A stretch of DNA of 41,306 bases from Alphaproteobacteria bacterium (GCA_029268305.1 JAJUGE010000022.1:1-41306); one strand, 5' to 3'. Positions 29,232 to 38,950 are shown, counted from the stretch's first letter. Notes: a model not told the origin generated them from the sequence alone. Numbers and translations are program-made.

Positions 29232-31664
29232 TCAGAAGCGCTCCAGCAACCGGTCGATATACTCCCGCTCGAATTGCGGTCGCTCGCGATCGCCGGAACG
29301 ACGATAGAGCTCGTCGCGAATGCGCCGGGCCCGCTGCATGTCGGACTCCTCCGGGATCGTGACGTTCTGGGTGTCCACCCCATATCCGCCCGGCGGTCGC
29401 CCCAGCGGGTCCGAACCCGGAGGCTGCCCGTCCTGCCTCGCTTGACCCCTCTGGCCCTGGCCCATCTGGCGTGCCAGCTCCCTAGCCATCGCCTGACCCG
29501 CCTGCTGCAGCTGGTCGAGCGCCTGCGACTGCGGCCCAACCGCTTCGCCGGGCGCCTCCTGCCCGAGCGCCTCGAGCGCCTCCCGCATCGCCTGCTCGGC
29601 GCGGCCGAACGCTCCCGGAATCTCCCCGGACTGCTCGCCCAGTCGCCGCATGAAGTCGCCGAGCATCCGCCGAAGCTGCTCCTGCTCCTGGCCGATTTGC
29701 GGTAACGACATCGGCGAGCCGGAGCCCTGCCCCGGCTGAGGCTGACCTTGCGGCTGGCCCTGCGACTGCCGGAAGGTCTCGTCCATCAGGCCGCGTTGCC
29801 GATTGGCCAGATCCTGCAGCTCCTGCATCATGCGCATCATTTCGGCGCTACTCTGCTGGCCCTGGGCCGACATCCTCGCCTGCCGCAGGTTCTCCAGCAT
29901 CTGCTGGAGCTGTGCCAGCATCTGCATCGCCGCGTCGCGCGACCCGGATTTCGCCAGTTCGCGCATGCGCTCCAACATCTCGCGCAGGTCCTGCCGGTCG
30001 AGAAGCTCGGCGTTCTCGAGGTCCTGGGCGTCCAGTTCCTCGACCGGTCCGCTCTGGGCAAGGCTGCGCAGGAAATTATCGATCGCCTGCGCCAGGCGCT
30101 CCATCAGACGGTCGATCTCGGCTTCCGGCGCGTCGCGGGCGAGCGCCTCCATGAGGTCCTTCTGGGCCGCCCGGAGCTCGCGCTCGGCAAGACTGAGGTT
30201 GCCGTCTTCCAGGCGCAGCGCCGTGTCCCACAGCAGGTCGCGAACCGCTTCGATGCCTCCCGGGGCCTGGTCATAGCGCAGGCGCCACTTCGATGCCGAC
30301 AGAGCGAGATGCACGACCGTATCGTCGTCGAACAGCGATCCCATCCGCGCGAGGCCGTCGAGAGCACGGGAAACGTCGAGCCGGCTCTCCGGGTCGAGGC
30401 CGAGCCGCTTCCGCTCCTCGATGATCGCCCGCGCCACCGGGTGACTGAACTGCCGCTCCGGAAGTACCAGGCGGATCCGCTCGCTCGAGCCGGTCTGGTC
30501 GGCGCCGTCGCGGCCGACGAGTGCCAGTTCGACCGGCAGTCCCGCCCAGCGGTGTGCCGTCAGGTCGTTGTAGCTGCTGCCCTGCAGCTTGCGCGATCCG
30601 TTGCCGGCTACCGGAAGGGTGATCGAAAGGGGCTCATCCGCAGATAGCGTATCGTCCTCCAGTACCCGCCGCACTTCGAGCGAGAGCGAGACGATGCCGT
30701 AGTCGTCGCTGCCCTCGTAGTCGAGCCGCAACGCGTTGTGCGGCGTCGTCATCGGCGGCCGTGCGAATGCCACCGTCGGCGGCGAATCGGGTGCGATCTC
30801 CAGGGTCCAGGATCCGAGCTCCGCCCCGTCCTGGACGACTGCGAGGCGCTCCCCCGCGGCGACTGTCATGCTCCCCTGCCAGGAGCGCTCGCCGGCGGTC
30901 GTGAACTCGGCCGTCTCTTCGTCGAGACGCAACTCGGGGACGCCAGAGCCGCCGCCGACGCGCGCGAGCACCTGACTGCCGGCCGGGAAGGCGAGGACCG
31001 GCTGGCCCGACGCGGCGTAGATCGGCGCCAAACCGGTGTAGGCGGGGGGCTCGACCCAGAGATCCACGGTGGCAGGCACTTCCACCGCCCGCACCATACC
31101 CGGCGAGAGCGCGCGCCCGATCCGCTCTCCGGCGGTGTCGCCAGCGACGACCAGCGCAGCGAACAGGACAACGGCGACACCGCCTCGCGTCGCCAACGGA
31201 TCGAGATAGGGAAGCCGGCTGCGCGGGCTGCCGACCCGCAGGCCACGCAGGTGACGGCGCAAGCGGGCGACATGCACCGACCACAGGGACTCCGCCTCGG
31301 CGTCTCCTGTGGCCGGCCGGTCGCCGTAAGTGGAGAGCGGACGGTGCTCGAGTCTGCTCGCCCGCTCGACGCGCCGCTCGGCCTCGTACCGGGTCGGCAT
31401 ACGGAACTGCCGCGCCGCCCGGACGATCACCGCCGCCGCGGCGAGGACGAAGGCGACGAGGACGAGCAGATGGAGCCAACCGGGCGCGATCGGCAGCAGA
31501 TCCAGTAGCGCGACGCACAGGAACACACCGACGATCAGCGGCAGCGGCCAGAGCGCTGCCCACAGACGCTCCCAGACGAGCGCTATTCTGGCGAGGCGAA
31601 CCTTCCGTTCGAGGCGCGCCAGCAGGCGCCGGTCTGCGCGATCAGCGGAGGGGTCGCGTGCCAT
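29232..31664 (-). CDS. TIGR02302 / DUF4175 family membrane protein
   Basis: An 810-residue protein typical of alphaproteobacteria. Three hydrophobic segments lie in the first 190 residues (LWPLPLIVGVFLCVALLDLL, HLLVLVAFVLAAAAVIV, GGVAVVLFAALVVAG). A beta-rich region follows, with DLWVEPPAYTGLAPIYA and the LDYEGSDDYGIVSLSLEVRR pattern. The C-terminal half is helical and rich in Gln, Met and Glu (MAQLQQMLENLRQARMSA) with a Gln-Gly-Pro repeat (SQGQPQGQPQPGQGSGS). It probably has a large periplasmic, coiled-coil-rich part. The function is unknown. It starts 3 bases after the lysA stop, as the last gene of the argH-lptM-lysA operon. Confidence 0.88.
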   Translation of the reverse strand: MARDPSADRADRRLLARLERKVRLARIALVWERLWAALWPLPLIVGVFLCVALLDLLPIAPGWLHLLVLVAFVLAAAAVIVRAARQFRMPTRYEAERRVERASRLEHRPLSTYGDRPATGDAEAESLWSVHVARLRRHLRGLRVGSPRSRLPYLDPLATRGGVAVVLFAALVVAGDTAGERIGRALSPGMVRAVEVPATVDLWVEPPAYTGLAPIYAASGQPVLAFPAGSQVLARVGGGSGVPELRLDEETAEFTTAGERSWQGSMTVAAGERLAVVQDGAELGSWTLEIAPDSPPTVAFARPPMTTPHNALRLDYEGSDDYGIVSLSLEVRRVLEDDTLSADEPLSITLPVAGNGSRKLQGSSYNDLTAHRWAGLPVELALVGRDGADQTGSSERIRLVLPERQFSHPVARAIIEERKRLGLDPESRLDVSRALDGLARMGSLFDDDTVVHLALSASKWRLRYDQAPGGIEAVRDLLWDTALRLEDGNLSLAERELRAAQKDLMEALARDAPEAEIDRLMERLAQAIDNFLRSLAQSGPVEELDAQDLENAELLDRQDLREMLERMRELAKSGSRDAAMQMLAQLQQMLENLRQARMSAQGQQSSAEMMRMMQELQDLANRQRGLMDETFRQSQGQPQGQPQPGQGSGSPMSLPQIGQEQEQLRRMLGDFMRRLGEQSGEIPGAFGRAEQAMREALEALGQEAPGEAVGPQSQALDQLQQAGQAMARELARQMGQGQRGQARQDGQPPGSDPLGRPPGGYGVDTQNVTIPEESDMQRARRIRDELYRRSGDRERPQFEREYIDRLLERF

Positions 31665-31667
31665 GGT

Positions 31668-32948
31668 TCACCTCTCCCGATCGAGCGCCGGCGCCTCCAG
31701 CGCCAGCATCTCGTCCCAGGTCGGACGCCGCCGGACGATCTTCCATGTGCCGTCTTGCAACAGCACCTCTGGAACGAGGGGCCGGCCATTGTACTCGGAC
31801 GACATCACTGCGCCGTACGCGCCGGCGTTGGCGATCGCCAGAAGGTCCCCCTCCTTGACCGGGGGCAGGAGCCGGTCTCTGGCGAAGATGTCGGTGCTCT
31901 CGCAGATCGGGCCGACGATATCGACCTCCGCGGCCGGTGCGTCCGGAGCCGGCCTGCGGACCGGCAGAAACTCGTGATAGGCGTCGTACATCGCCGGCCT
32001 GACCAGGTCGTTCATCGCCGCGTCGACGATGATGAAGCTTCTTTCCGGCGTTTTCTTGACGCGGACCACCCGCGTCAGCAGGACACCGGCCGGACCGACC
32101 AGCCGCCGCCCGGGCTCGATGACGACATCGCAGTCCAGCCCGCGCACGGCCTCGGCGATGATCCCGGCATAGGCATCGATGTCGGGCGGCGTCTCACCCC
32201 GATAGGAGATTCCGAGACCGCCGCCGAAATCGATGCGCCGGATCGGCACACCGTCCGCGCGCAACCCGTGCACCAGCTCGACGATGCGCCGGAACGCCTG
32301 CCGGTAGGGCTCCAGCCGGATGAGTTGCGAGCCGATGTGGACGGCGATGCCGACGAGGTCGATGCCCGGCAGCTTCCTCGCCCTTCGGAACAGGCCGGGC
32401 GCCTCGTCCCAGGCGACGCCGAACTTGTCGTGCCGCTGGCCGGTCGAGATCTTGCTGTGCGTCTCGGCGTCGACGTCGGGATTGACCCGGATCGCCACCC
32501 GTGCCGTGCGTCCGCAGGCGGTCGCGACGCGGGACAGGGCCTCCAGTTCTTCGGCCGACTCGACATTGATCTGCATGATCCCGGCCTGGAGCGCATAGGC
32601 CATCTCGTCGCGCGTCTTACCCACGCCGGAGAAGACGATGCGCCCGGGCGGCACGCCCGCGGCGAGCGCCCGACGCAGCTCTCCCTCCGAGACGATGTCG
32701 CACCCGGCGCCGAGTGCTGCGAGGGTCGAGACGACCGAGAGGTTGCCGTTCGCCTTTACCGCATAGCAGATGGTGGTTCGACCCCGCGTCTCCGGCCGGC
32801 TGTCGAACGCCGCTTCGAAGGCGCGGTATGCAGTCGTGATCGCGCCTCCCGAATAGCAGTAGACCGGGCTGCCGACCGACGAGGCCACCCAGTCGAGCGG
32901 CACGCCGTCGGCACTGAGCACGCCGTCCCGATATGCGAACGCGCTCAT
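31668..32948 (-). CDS. lysA: diaminopimelate decarboxylase
   Basis: A 426-residue fold-III PLP decarboxylase that makes L-lysine from meso-diaminopimelate. PLP binds Lys65 in ICYAVKANGNLSVV. The glycine loop is RRIDFGGGLGISY, EPGRRLVGPAGVLLT binds phosphate, and GPICESTDIFARD carries the active-site Cys and Glu. The late YNGRPLVPEVLL segment is typical. HIGSQL and HSKISTG loops are also present. ATG 32948 overlaps the lipoprotein stop as ATGA. The gene belongs to the argH operon. Confidence 0.95.
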   Translation of the reverse strand: MSAFAYRDGVLSADGVPLDWVASSVGSPVYCYSGGAITTAYRAFEAAFDSRPETRGRTTICYAVKANGNLSVVSTLAALGAGCDIVSEGELRRALAAGVPPGRIVFSGVGKTRDEMAYALQAGIMQINVESAEELEALSRVATACGRTARVAIRVNPDVDAETHSKISTGQRHDKFGVAWDEAPGLFRRARKLPGIDLVGIAVHIGSQLIRLEPYRQAFRRIVELVHGLRADGVPIRRIDFGGGLGISYRGETPPDIDAYAGIIAEAVRGLDCDVVIEPGRRLVGPAGVLLTRVVRVKKTPERSFIIVDAAMNDLVRPAMYDAYHEFLPVRRPAPDAPAAEVDIVGPICESTDIFARDRLLPPVKEGDLLAIANAGAYGAVMSSEYNGRPLVPEVLLQDGTWKIVRRRPTWDEMLALEAPALDRER

Positions 32949-33088
32949 CGGGCCGGATACGTCCGCGGGTACGTCTGCCGCTCTTCGTCGACCGGCTCGA
33001 GATTGCCACGCTTGCCACAGGCGGCGGCGGAGAGAGCGAGCGCCATGGCCAGCGCGGCAGCGGTGAGGCGGGCCACGGTGCCGCTCAC
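32945..33088 (-). CDS. lptM: small LptM/YifL-like lipoprotein
   Basis: A 47-residue lipoprotein precursor easy to miss in annotation. It starts at GTG 33088, overlapping the argH stop as GTGA, and stops at 32945, overlapping the lysA start as ATGA. The N-terminus ([20 protein letters not shown]) is a signal peptide with a lipobox-like SAAAC at Cys24, followed by [12 protein letters not shown], the CGxKGxL-type motif of LptM/YifL. Family knowledge: LptM helps LptD mature in the outer membrane in E. coli. The gene order argH or lysA beside this lipoprotein is widespread in proteobacteria, which supports the call. Confidence 0.85.
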   Translation of the reverse strand: MSGTVARLTAAALAMALALSAAACGKRGNLEPVDEERQTYPRTYPAR

Positions 33089-34500
33089 AGGAACCGCTCC
33101 CGCGCCGCCGCGATCGCCTCGCGCACGCGCACCGGTGCGGTGCCGCCATAGCTGGTGCGGCTCGCGACCGACCGCTCGACGCTCAGCACGTCGTACACGT
33201 CGCGCGTGATCCGCGGCTCGACCGATTGCATTGCTTCGAGCGGCAAGGCATCGAGCGTGCAGCCGCGCTCCTCGGCGATCCGGACGATGGAGCCCGTGAC
33301 GTGGTGGGCGTCGCGGAACGGCAGGTCGAGTACCCGGACCAGCCAGTCGGCGAGGTCGGTGGCCGTGGTGAATCCCTCCCTCGCGGCCGCTTCCATCCGC
33401 TCGGGCCGGACCGTCAGGTCCGAGATCATGCCGGCCGTCGCCGCGACGCAAAGCATCAGCGCGTCGGCGGCCTCGAACGTCGGCTGCTTGTCTTCCTGCA
33501 TGTCCTTGCCGTAAGCGAGCGGCAGTCCCTTCATCATCACAAGTAGACCGTCGAGGGCACCGATCAATCGCCCGGTCTTCGCGCGCACCAGCTCGGCGGC
33601 GTCGGGGTTGCGCTTCTGCGGCATGATCGAGCTGCCAGTGGTGAAGGCATCCGACAGCGCGATGAAGCCGAACCGGTCGCTGCACCAGAGCACGATTTCC
33701 TCGGCGAGGCGCGAGAGGTGCATCGCCGTGATCGCACCGGCCGCCAGGAACTCGATCGCGAAGTCGCGATCGGAGACGCCGTCGATCGAGTTCGCGGTCG
33801 GCCGGTCGAACCCGAGGGCGCGCGCCGTCCCGTGCCGGTCGATCGGGAACGAGGTGCCAGCCAGGGCAGCCGAGCCGAGCGGGCTCTCGTTCAGGCGCTG
33901 TCGGCAGTCCGCGAAGCGCCCCCTGTCGCGGCCGACCATCTCGACATAGGCCAGAAGGTGATGCCCGAACGTTACCGGCTGCGCGTTCTGCAGGTGCGTG
34001 AAGCCCGGCATCACCTGCTCGGCGTGCCGCTCCGCCTGGTCGAGCAGGGCCGCTTGCAATGCCTTCAGCGCATCACCCAGGGCATCGATCTCGTCCCGCA
34101 CCCACAGGCGGAAGTCGGTCGCGACCTGGTCGTTGCGCGAGCGTGCCGTGTGCAGCCGCCGGGCGGCCGGGCCGGCGATCTCGACCAGTCGCGCCTCGAC
34201 GTTCATATGGATGTCCTCGAGCTCCGGACGGAAACGGAAGGTGCCGGCCTCGATCTCCTCGCGGACCTTCCGCAGACCGGCTTCGATCGCCGTGCGGTCC
34301 TCGGCGGAGATGATGCCGCGCTCCGCCAGCATCGCCGCGTGCGCGAGCGAGCCTTCGATGTCCTGGCGGTAGAGGCGCTTGTCGACATCGATCGAAACGT
34401 TTATGCGCGTCATTATATCTGAAGGGCCGCCGCTGAATCGGCCGCCCCACATGGCATTCGCGGAGGAATCCGTCGCGCCGTCGCGCTTCTGTCCGCTCAT
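33085..34500 (-). CDS. argH: argininosuccinate lyase
   Basis: This 471-residue enzyme splits argininosuccinate into arginine and fumarate. [20 protein letters not shown] opens the conserved part, [19 protein letters not shown] binds substrate, [18 protein letters not shown] carries the general base region, and [18 protein letters not shown] is the superfamily signature with the catalytic serine. The start at ATG 34500 leaves only 18 bp to the divergent tlpA start. An internal ATG at 34452 (MWGGRF) is possible but has no ribosome binding site. It heads the argH-lptM-lysA-TIGR02302 operon, with every junction overlapping or 3 bp apart. Confidence 0.96.
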   Translation of the reverse strand: MSGQKRDGATDSSANAMWGGRFSGGPSDIMTRINVSIDVDKRLYRQDIEGSLAHAAMLAERGIISAEDRTAIEAGLRKVREEIEAGTFRFRPELEDIHMNVEARLVEIAGPAARRLHTARSRNDQVATDFRLWVRDEIDALGDALKALQAALLDQAERHAEQVMPGFTHLQNAQPVTFGHHLLAYVEMVGRDRGRFADCRQRLNESPLGSAALAGTSFPIDRHGTARALGFDRPTANSIDGVSDRDFAIEFLAAGAITAMHLSRLAEEIVLWCSDRFGFIALSDAFTTGSSIMPQKRNPDAAELVRAKTGRLIGALDGLLVMMKGLPLAYGKDMQEDKQPTFEAADALMLCVAATAGMISDLTVRPERMEAAAREGFTTATDLADWLVRVLDLPFRDAHHVTGSIVRIAEERGCTLDALPLEAMQSVEPRITRDVYDVLSVERSVASRTSYGGTAPVRVREAIAAARERFL

Positions 34501-34518
34501 CGTGATCGTTCCGGAGTC

Positions 34519-35109
34519 ATGAAAAGACCTGTCGTCCTCAGCTTGATCGCCGCCGTCGTCGTCGCAGCACTGGTCGGCGCGATTGTCGCGATATTTGTCG
34601 AGCCCGCAACCGAAGCGCCCGTTTCGCCGCAAACAGCCACGTTCGGGTCGGGCGATGCCGGGGAGATCGGCTGGCTGCGGGAGCCGGCGGCCATTCCCGA
34701 TGTGCAGTTCGCGACGAGCGAGGGCGAGACGATATCGCTCGACCGGTTCGCCGGAAAGGTGGTGCTGCTGAATTTCTGGGCCACCTGGTGCGCGCCCTGC
34801 GTCGAGGAGATGCCGGCGCTCGACCGCTTGCAGGCGGAGCTCGGCGGCGACCGCTTCCAGGTGGTGGCCGTGTCCTCCGATCGCAGCGGCGCCGAGGCGG
34901 TGGCCCCGTTCTACGAGCAGCACGGGCTCGAGAGCCTGCCGATCTACCTCGACCCCGAAGGCGCGGTCGGCCGGGCATTCGGCATCCGCGGCCTGCCGAC
35001 GACGGTGCTGATCGACAGCCAGGGCCGCGAGGTAGCGCGCAAGGAAGGTGTGGCCGAATGGGACGAGCCCCCGATCAAGACCGTGCTGACCTCGATGACG
35101 GGGCAGTAG
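34519..35109 (+). CDS. TlpA-family membrane-anchored thiol:disulfide oxidoreductase
   Basis: A 196-residue thioredoxin-like protein with an N-terminal membrane anchor ([22 protein letters not shown]). The redox motif is [17 protein letters not shown] (Cys91, Cys94) and the cis-proline lies in [11 protein letters not shown]. Family knowledge: TlpA-like proteins reduce periplasmic disulfides, for example in cytochrome c or CuA maturation. GGAG is only 2 bases from the ATG, an unusually short spacing. The gene is divergent from argH with an 18-bp gap, an arrangement common in alphaproteobacteria. Confidence 0.9.
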   Translation: MKRPVVLSLIAAVVVAALVGAIVAIFVEPATEAPVSPQTATFGSGDAGEIGWLREPAAIPDVQFATSEGETISLDRFAGKVVLLNFWATWCAPCVEEMPALDRLQAELGGDRFQVVAVSSDRSGAEAVAPFYEQHGLESLPIYLDPEGAVGRAFGIRGLPTTVLIDSQGREVARKEGVAEWDEPPIKTVLTSMTGQ

Positions 35110-35122
35110 CCGGCAGAGAACG

Positions 35123-35222
35123 CCGTCGATGCGAGCGACCGGAGGAGCGCGGCAATCCAGGGGCCGCCAGCGTCGGTGCTCGTGACCTGGATCGCTGCAG
35201 CCCTGCGCGCCTCGCGAAGACG
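35123..35222. repeat. dispersed palindromic repeat, copy A2
   Basis: GCGAGCGACCGGAGGAGCGC then GGCAATCCAGGGGCC returns as GACCTGGATCGCTGCAG and GCGCGCCTCGCGAAGACG. It has the same arm layout as the copy at 861-940 but is somewhat degenerate. It fills most of the gap between the convergent tlpA-like and 3-hydroxyacyl-CoA dehydrogenase genes and could terminate both transcripts. Confidence 0.6.
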
Positions 35223-35278
35223 GAGGCGGGTGATGATCGGGAATGTGGGAAGGTGGCGGTGACCGCGGAGGGATGCCC

Positions 35279-36151
35279 TCAGCGGGTCGGGATCGGGTCG
35301 GGGCCGTTGTAATCGTAGAAGCCGCGGCTCGTCTTGCGGCCGAGCCAGCCCGCCTCGACATACTTCACCAGAAGCGGGCACGGCCGGTACTTGCTGTCGG
35401 CGAGGCCGTCGTAGAGCACCTGCATCACCGAGAGGCAGACGTCGAGGCCGATGAAGTCGGCCAGCTCGAGTGGGCCCATCGGATGGTTGGCGCCGAGCTT
35501 CATCGCCGTATCGATCGCCTCGACCGACCCGACACCCTCGTAGAGGGTGTAGACCGCCTCATTGATCATCGGCAGAAGAATGCGGTTGACGATGAAGGCC
35601 GGGAAGTCCTCGGCCGCGACCGGATGCTTGCCGAGCTTCACGGCGAGCTCGCGGATCTCCCTGAACACGTCCTCGTCGGTGGCGATGCCGCGGATCAGCT
35701 CGACCAGCGACATCATCGGCACCGGGTTCATGAAGTGCAGCCCCATGAACCGGTTCGGCCGATCCGTCGCCGACGCGAGGCGGGTGATCGAGATCGAGGA
35801 GGTGTTGCTCGCGAGAATGGCGTCGCTGCGCAGGTGCGGGATCAGCTTCTTGTAGATCTCGCGCTTGATCGACTCGTCCTCGGTGGCCGCCTCGATCACC
35901 AGGTCGCAATCGCTGAATTCCGCGTAGTCCGTCCCCGTGCTGATGCGGCTGAGCGCCTCGGACTTCTTCGCCTCGTCGATCAGGCCCCGGCGGATCTGGC
36001 GGTCGAGGTTACCGCCGATCCGCTCGATCGCCTGGTCGAGGCGGGACTGCTCCAGATCCGCAAGATGCACTTCGTAGCCCGCCAGCGCGCACACATGGGC
36101 AATTCCGTGGCCCATCTGGCCGGCACCGATGACGCCGATCTTGCGGATCAT
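35279..36151 (-). CDS. 3-hydroxybutyryl-CoA dehydrogenase
   Basis: A 290-residue single-function 3-hydroxyacyl-CoA dehydrogenase. The NAD motif is [21 protein letters not shown] (with GxGxxG). The catalytic His lies in [19 protein letters not shown] and the partner Glu about a dozen residues later. [19 protein letters not shown] and [16 protein letters not shown] are family blocks. It oxidises (S)-3-hydroxybutyryl-CoA to acetoacetyl-CoA in beta-oxidation or the reverse in butyrate/PHB metabolism. ATG 36151 follows AAGGGGGG. It lies 21 bp after etfA, in the same operon. Confidence 0.94.
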   Translation of the reverse strand: MIRKIGVIGAGQMGHGIAHVCALAGYEVHLADLEQSRLDQAIERIGGNLDRQIRRGLIDEAKKSEALSRISTGTDYAEFSDCDLVIEAATEDESIKREIYKKLIPHLRSDAILASNTSSISITRLASATDRPNRFMGLHFMNPVPMMSLVELIRGIATDEDVFREIRELAVKLGKHPVAAEDFPAFIVNRILLPMINEAVYTLYEGVGSVEAIDTAMKLGANHPMGPLELADFIGLDVCLSVMQVLYDGLADSKYRPCPLLVKYVEAGWLGRKTSRGFYDYNGPDPIPTR

Positions 36152-36172
36152 GTCGCAAGCCCCCCTTCGAGA

Positions 36173-37126
36173 TCAGGAAGCGGCCTTTTTGGCCTTGTCG
36201 AGCTCTTGCGTGAGCTCGGGCACGATCTGGAACAGATCTCCCACGAGGCCGTAGTCGGCGACCTGGAAGATCGGCGCCTCCTCGTCCTTGTTGATCGCGA
36301 CGATCACCTTGCTGTCCTTCATGCCGGCGAGGTGCTGGATCGCGCCGGAAATGCCGACGGCGATGTAGAGCTCCGGTGCGACCACCTTGCCGGTCTGGCC
36401 GACCTGATAGTCGTTCGGAACGTAGCCGGCGTCGACCGCGGCCCGAGATGCGCCGACCGCCGCCCCGAGCACGTCGGCCAGTTCCTCGAGGATCTTGAAG
36501 TTCTCGCCGCTGCCCATGCCGCGACCGCCAGAGACGATGGTCTTCGCCGCCGTCAGCTCCGGCCGTGCCGACTTGCTCAGCTCCCGGCCGACGAAGCTGG
36601 AGAGGCCGACGTCGCCCTTGCCGGAGACTTCCTCGATGCTCGCCGAGCCGCCTTCCGCCGGTGCGGCCTCGAAAGCGGTGGCGCGAACGGTGATGACCTT
36701 CTTCTCGTCGGACGACTGCACGGTGGCGAGCGCGTTGCCGGCGTAGATCGGCCGCACGAAGGTGTCCGGCGATTCCACGGCGACGATCTCGGAGATCTGT
36801 GCCACGTCGAGGAGGGCTGCCGCGCGCGGGGCGTAATTCTTGCCGTTGGTCGTGGCGGGCGCGAGGATGTGCGTGTAATTGCCGGCCAGATCCGCAATCA
36901 GCTGCGCCACGTTCTCGGCCAGCATGTGCTCATAGGCGGGATCGTCCGCTTTCAGCAACTTCGTAACGCCGGCGATCTTCGCCGCGGCCTCGGCGGCGGG
37001 CCCGCAGCCCTTGCCGGCGACGAGTACGTGAACGTCGCTGTCGATCTGCGCAGCTGCCGCCACGGCATGTCGCGTCGCGGCCTTGAGCTGCTCGTTGGTA
37101 TGTTCTGCGACGACGAGGACGGACAT
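36173..37126 (-). CDS. etfA: electron transfer flavoprotein alpha subunit
   Basis: A 317-residue FAD-binding subunit. The N-terminal domain starts with [20 protein letters not shown]. The FAD site includes [40 protein letters not shown] and [20 protein letters not shown]. Family knowledge: ETF carries electrons from acyl-CoA dehydrogenases to ETF-ubiquinone oxidoreductase. ATG 37126 shares one base with the etfB stop (TGATG). It is cotranscribed with etfB and the hydroxyacyl-CoA dehydrogenase gene. Confidence 0.95.
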   Translation of the reverse strand: MSVLVVAEHTNEQLKAATRHAVAAAAQIDSDVHVLVAGKGCGPAAEAAAKIAGVTKLLKADDPAYEHMLAENVAQLIADLAGNYTHILAPATTNGKNYAPRAAALLDVAQISEIVAVESPDTFVRPIYAGNALATVQSSDEKKVITVRATAFEAAPAEGGSASIEEVSGKGDVGLSSFVGRELSKSARPELTAAKTIVSGGRGMGSGENFKILEELADVLGAAVGASRAAVDAGYVPNDYQVGQTGKVVAPELYIAVGISGAIQHLAGMKDSKVIVAINKDEEAPIFQVADYGLVGDLFQIVPELTQELDKAKKAAS

Positions 37127-37875
37127 CAGATCACCTTCGCTTCGTTCACGAGTTTCGACACGAGCTCCTGCACGCTCTCGACCTTGACGCCGCCCTGGCG
37201 CTTCGGCGGCTCGCTGACTTTCAGCGTCTTGACGCGCGGGGTGGTGTCGACACCGAGCGAGGCCGGGTCCATCTCCTCGATCGGCTTCTTCTTCGCCTTC
37301 ATGATGTTCGGCAGGGAGGCGTAGCGCGGCTCGTTCAGACGCAGATCGCTGGTCACGACGGCCGGCAGCTTGATGTCGACGGTCTCGAGGCCACCGTCGA
37401 TCTCGCGCGTCACCTTGGCGGTGCCCTCGCCGAGTTCGATCACCGACGCGAACGTGGCCTGGCTCCAGCCGAGCAGGGCCGCGGTCATCTGACCGGTCTG
37501 GTTGCAGTCGTCGTCGATCGCCTGCTTCCCGACGATGATCATCTGCGGCTGCTCCTTCTCGGCGATCGCCTTGAGCATCTTGGCGACAGCGAGCGGCTCC
37601 AGCACGTCGTCGGTCTTCACGTGAATACCGCGATCGGCGCCCATCGCGAGCGCGGTGCGCAGCGTCTCCTGACACTGCTGCGGCCCCATGGAGACGGCGA
37701 TCACCTCCTCCGCGACGCCCTTCTCCTTCATTCGCACGGCTTCTTCGATCGAGATCTCGTCGAAGGGGTTCATCGACATCTTGACGTTCTGAGTCTCGAC
37801 GCCGCTGCCGTCCGGCTTAACGCGGATCTTGACGTTGTAGTCGATGACCCGCTTCACCGGGACAAGAACTTTCAT
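37126..37875 (-). CDS. etfB: electron transfer flavoprotein beta subunit
   Basis: A 249-residue AMP-binding subunit that pairs with Etf[21 protein letters not shown] opens the protein, then [40 protein letters not shown] and the [20 protein letters not shown] loop. The recognition-helix region ([20 protein letters not shown]) that contacts dehydrogenases is intact. ATG 37875 is preceded by GAGG. A near-consensus sigma-70 promoter lies about 50 bp upstream, so etfB is probably the first gene of the operon. Confidence 0.95.
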   Translation of the reverse strand: MKVLVPVKRVIDYNVKIRVKPDGSGVETQNVKMSMNPFDEISIEEAVRMKEKGVAEEVIAVSMGPQQCQETLRTALAMGADRGIHVKTDDVLEPLAVAKMLKAIAEKEQPQMIIVGKQAIDDDCNQTGQMTAALLGWSQATFASVIELGEGTAKVTREIDGGLETVDIKLPAVVTSDLRLNEPRYASLPNIMKAKKKPIEEMDPASLGVDTTPRVKTLKVSEPPKRQGGVKVESVQELVSKLVNEAKVI

Positions 37876-37923
37876 GGGATCCTCACGCTTCTTGTTCGCG
37901 GGGCGGTGAAATGCAGGCTCCGG

Positions 37924-37952
37924 TTCTTAGAGACGGGGCCATGCAGTGTCAA
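37924..37952 (-). promoter_or_regulatory. sigma-70-type promoter for etfB-etfA-hbd
   Basis: On the minus strand TTGACA (37952-37947) is followed by exactly 17 bases and TAAGAA (37929-37924). Transcription would start about 40 bases before the etfB ATG. Confidence 0.55.
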
Positions 37953-37991
37953 GCAGACGCCCCCATGCTCGCGTCCCGGCTCGAATGGTAC

Positions 37992-38555
37992 TCATCGATG
38001 GGCCCCCGGAGTCCAGAGGACATCATTCCCGCCGTCGCCGTTTAGGTGCCGCGCCATGACGAACAGATGATCGGAGAGGCGGTTCACATACCGGATCGCG
38101 GCCGACGTGACAGGCTCGGATGCCGCGAGCGCCGTCATCTGCCGCTCGGCACGCCGGACCACGGTGCGCGCATAGTGGAGATGTGCCGCGGCCGGAGATC
38201 CGCCCGGCAGGATGAACGACCGGAGCGGCGCTAGCCGCGCGTTCATGGCGTCGATCTCGCGCTCCAGCCGCTCCACCTGGGTGTCGGTGACCCGCAGCGC
38301 CTCGCGGCGCCGCTCCTCCCCCTCCGGCGTGCAGAGATCCGCGCCGAGGTCGAACAGATCGTTCTGGATCCGCGCCAGCATTGCATCATCATCGCCCGTG
38401 GTGTGGAGACGCGCGAGCCCGAGCGCGGCGTTCGCTTCGTCGACGGTGCCGTATGCCTCGACCCGGAGATCGTGCTTCGGAACACGGCGGCCGGTGCCGA
38501 GCGACGTCTCGCCCTTGTCTCCACCACGGGTGTAGATGCGCGTGAGCTGGACCAA
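37992..38555 (-). CDS. cob(I)yrinic acid a,c-diamide adenosyltransferase (PduO type)
   Basis: A 187-residue ATP:corrinoid adenosyltransferase of the PduO/MMAB family. The N-terminal ATP loop is IYTRGGDKGETSLGTGRRVPK. VEAYGTVDEANAALGLAR, DLFDLGADLCTPEGE, FILPGGSPAAAHLHYARTVVRRAERQ and YVNRLSDHLFVMARHLN are the conserved corrinoid- and trimer-forming blocks. It makes adenosylcobalamin, needed by the class II ribonucleotide reductase in this window. TTG 38555 is chosen because GAGG lies 5 bases upstream and it gives the usual N-terminus (VQLTRIYTR); an ATG 90 bases upstream adds an Arg/Pro-rich leader. Confidence 0.92.
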   Translation of the reverse strand: MVQLTRIYTRGGDKGETSLGTGRRVPKHDLRVEAYGTVDEANAALGLARLHTTGDDDAMLARIQNDLFDLGADLCTPEGEERRREALRVTDTQVERLEREIDAMNARLAPLRSFILPGGSPAAAHLHYARTVVRRAERQMTALAASEPVTSAAIRYVNRLSDHLFVMARHLNGDGGNDVLWTPGAHR

Positions 38556-38752
38556 CGTATCCTCGATCGCCGGATACCGGGGAAGGCTGACGCCCGGGGA
38601 CCTCGTTCGCCGCGATCCGGGCCGCCGGCGTGGCCATTCAGCCACATATAGGGCAGCGCTTCCGCGCGGTCACGATGATTTGCCCTCGCCGAAGTCAAGG
38701 GCGGCACCCGAGCTGCAGCGAGCCTGAATCTAGCGAATACCGGGGCGCCGGT

Positions 38753-38950
38753 TCAATCGCGGCCGAAGAGCAGGAGCAGCCCGATCAGTCCGACCGCGAC
38801 CGCCTGCAGAAGAACGCGGAGCCGCATGAGCCGATTACCGTGCTTCCGGTTGAACTCGCCCCCGCGGAGCATCGTGACGACGCCGGTTGCGAGAACGCCG
38901 AGAGTGGCAAGGGCCACGATCACGACGAGAAAGAAGACGGCGCTGTTCAT
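38753..38950 (-). CDS. twin transmembrane protein (HIG1-like domain)
   Basis: A 65-residue protein with two hydrophobic helices (VFFLVVIVALATLGVLATGVV and LLQAVAVGLIGLLLLFG) joined by a basic loop (RGGEFNRKHGNRLMRLRV). The RxxNxLMRxRVxLQ pattern in the loop and second helix is the HIG1-type signature. Family knowledge: HIG1 proteins assist cytochrome oxidase in mitochondria; the bacterial role is not established. It commonly precedes the corrinoid adenosyltransferase gene in alphaproteobacteria. No ribosome binding site precedes ATG 38950, and a promoter placed for leaderless transcription is visible. Confidence 0.82.
   Translation of the reverse strand: MNSAVFFLVVIVALATLGVLATGVVTMLRGGEFNRKHGNRLMRLRVLLQAVAVGLIGLLLLFGRD

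Noticed and set aside
29700-29860. CAG/CTG-rich repetitive tract suggesting a tandem repeat or CRISPR-like array
   Set aside because: It is the coding sequence for the Gln/Gly/Pro-rich tail of the TIGR02302 protein. The repeats are irregular and lack spacers.
35243-37324. Plus-strand open frame of about 693 codons
   Set aside because: It is antisense to hbd, etfA and etfB, which are complete and conserved. Long antisense frames are common at this GC content.
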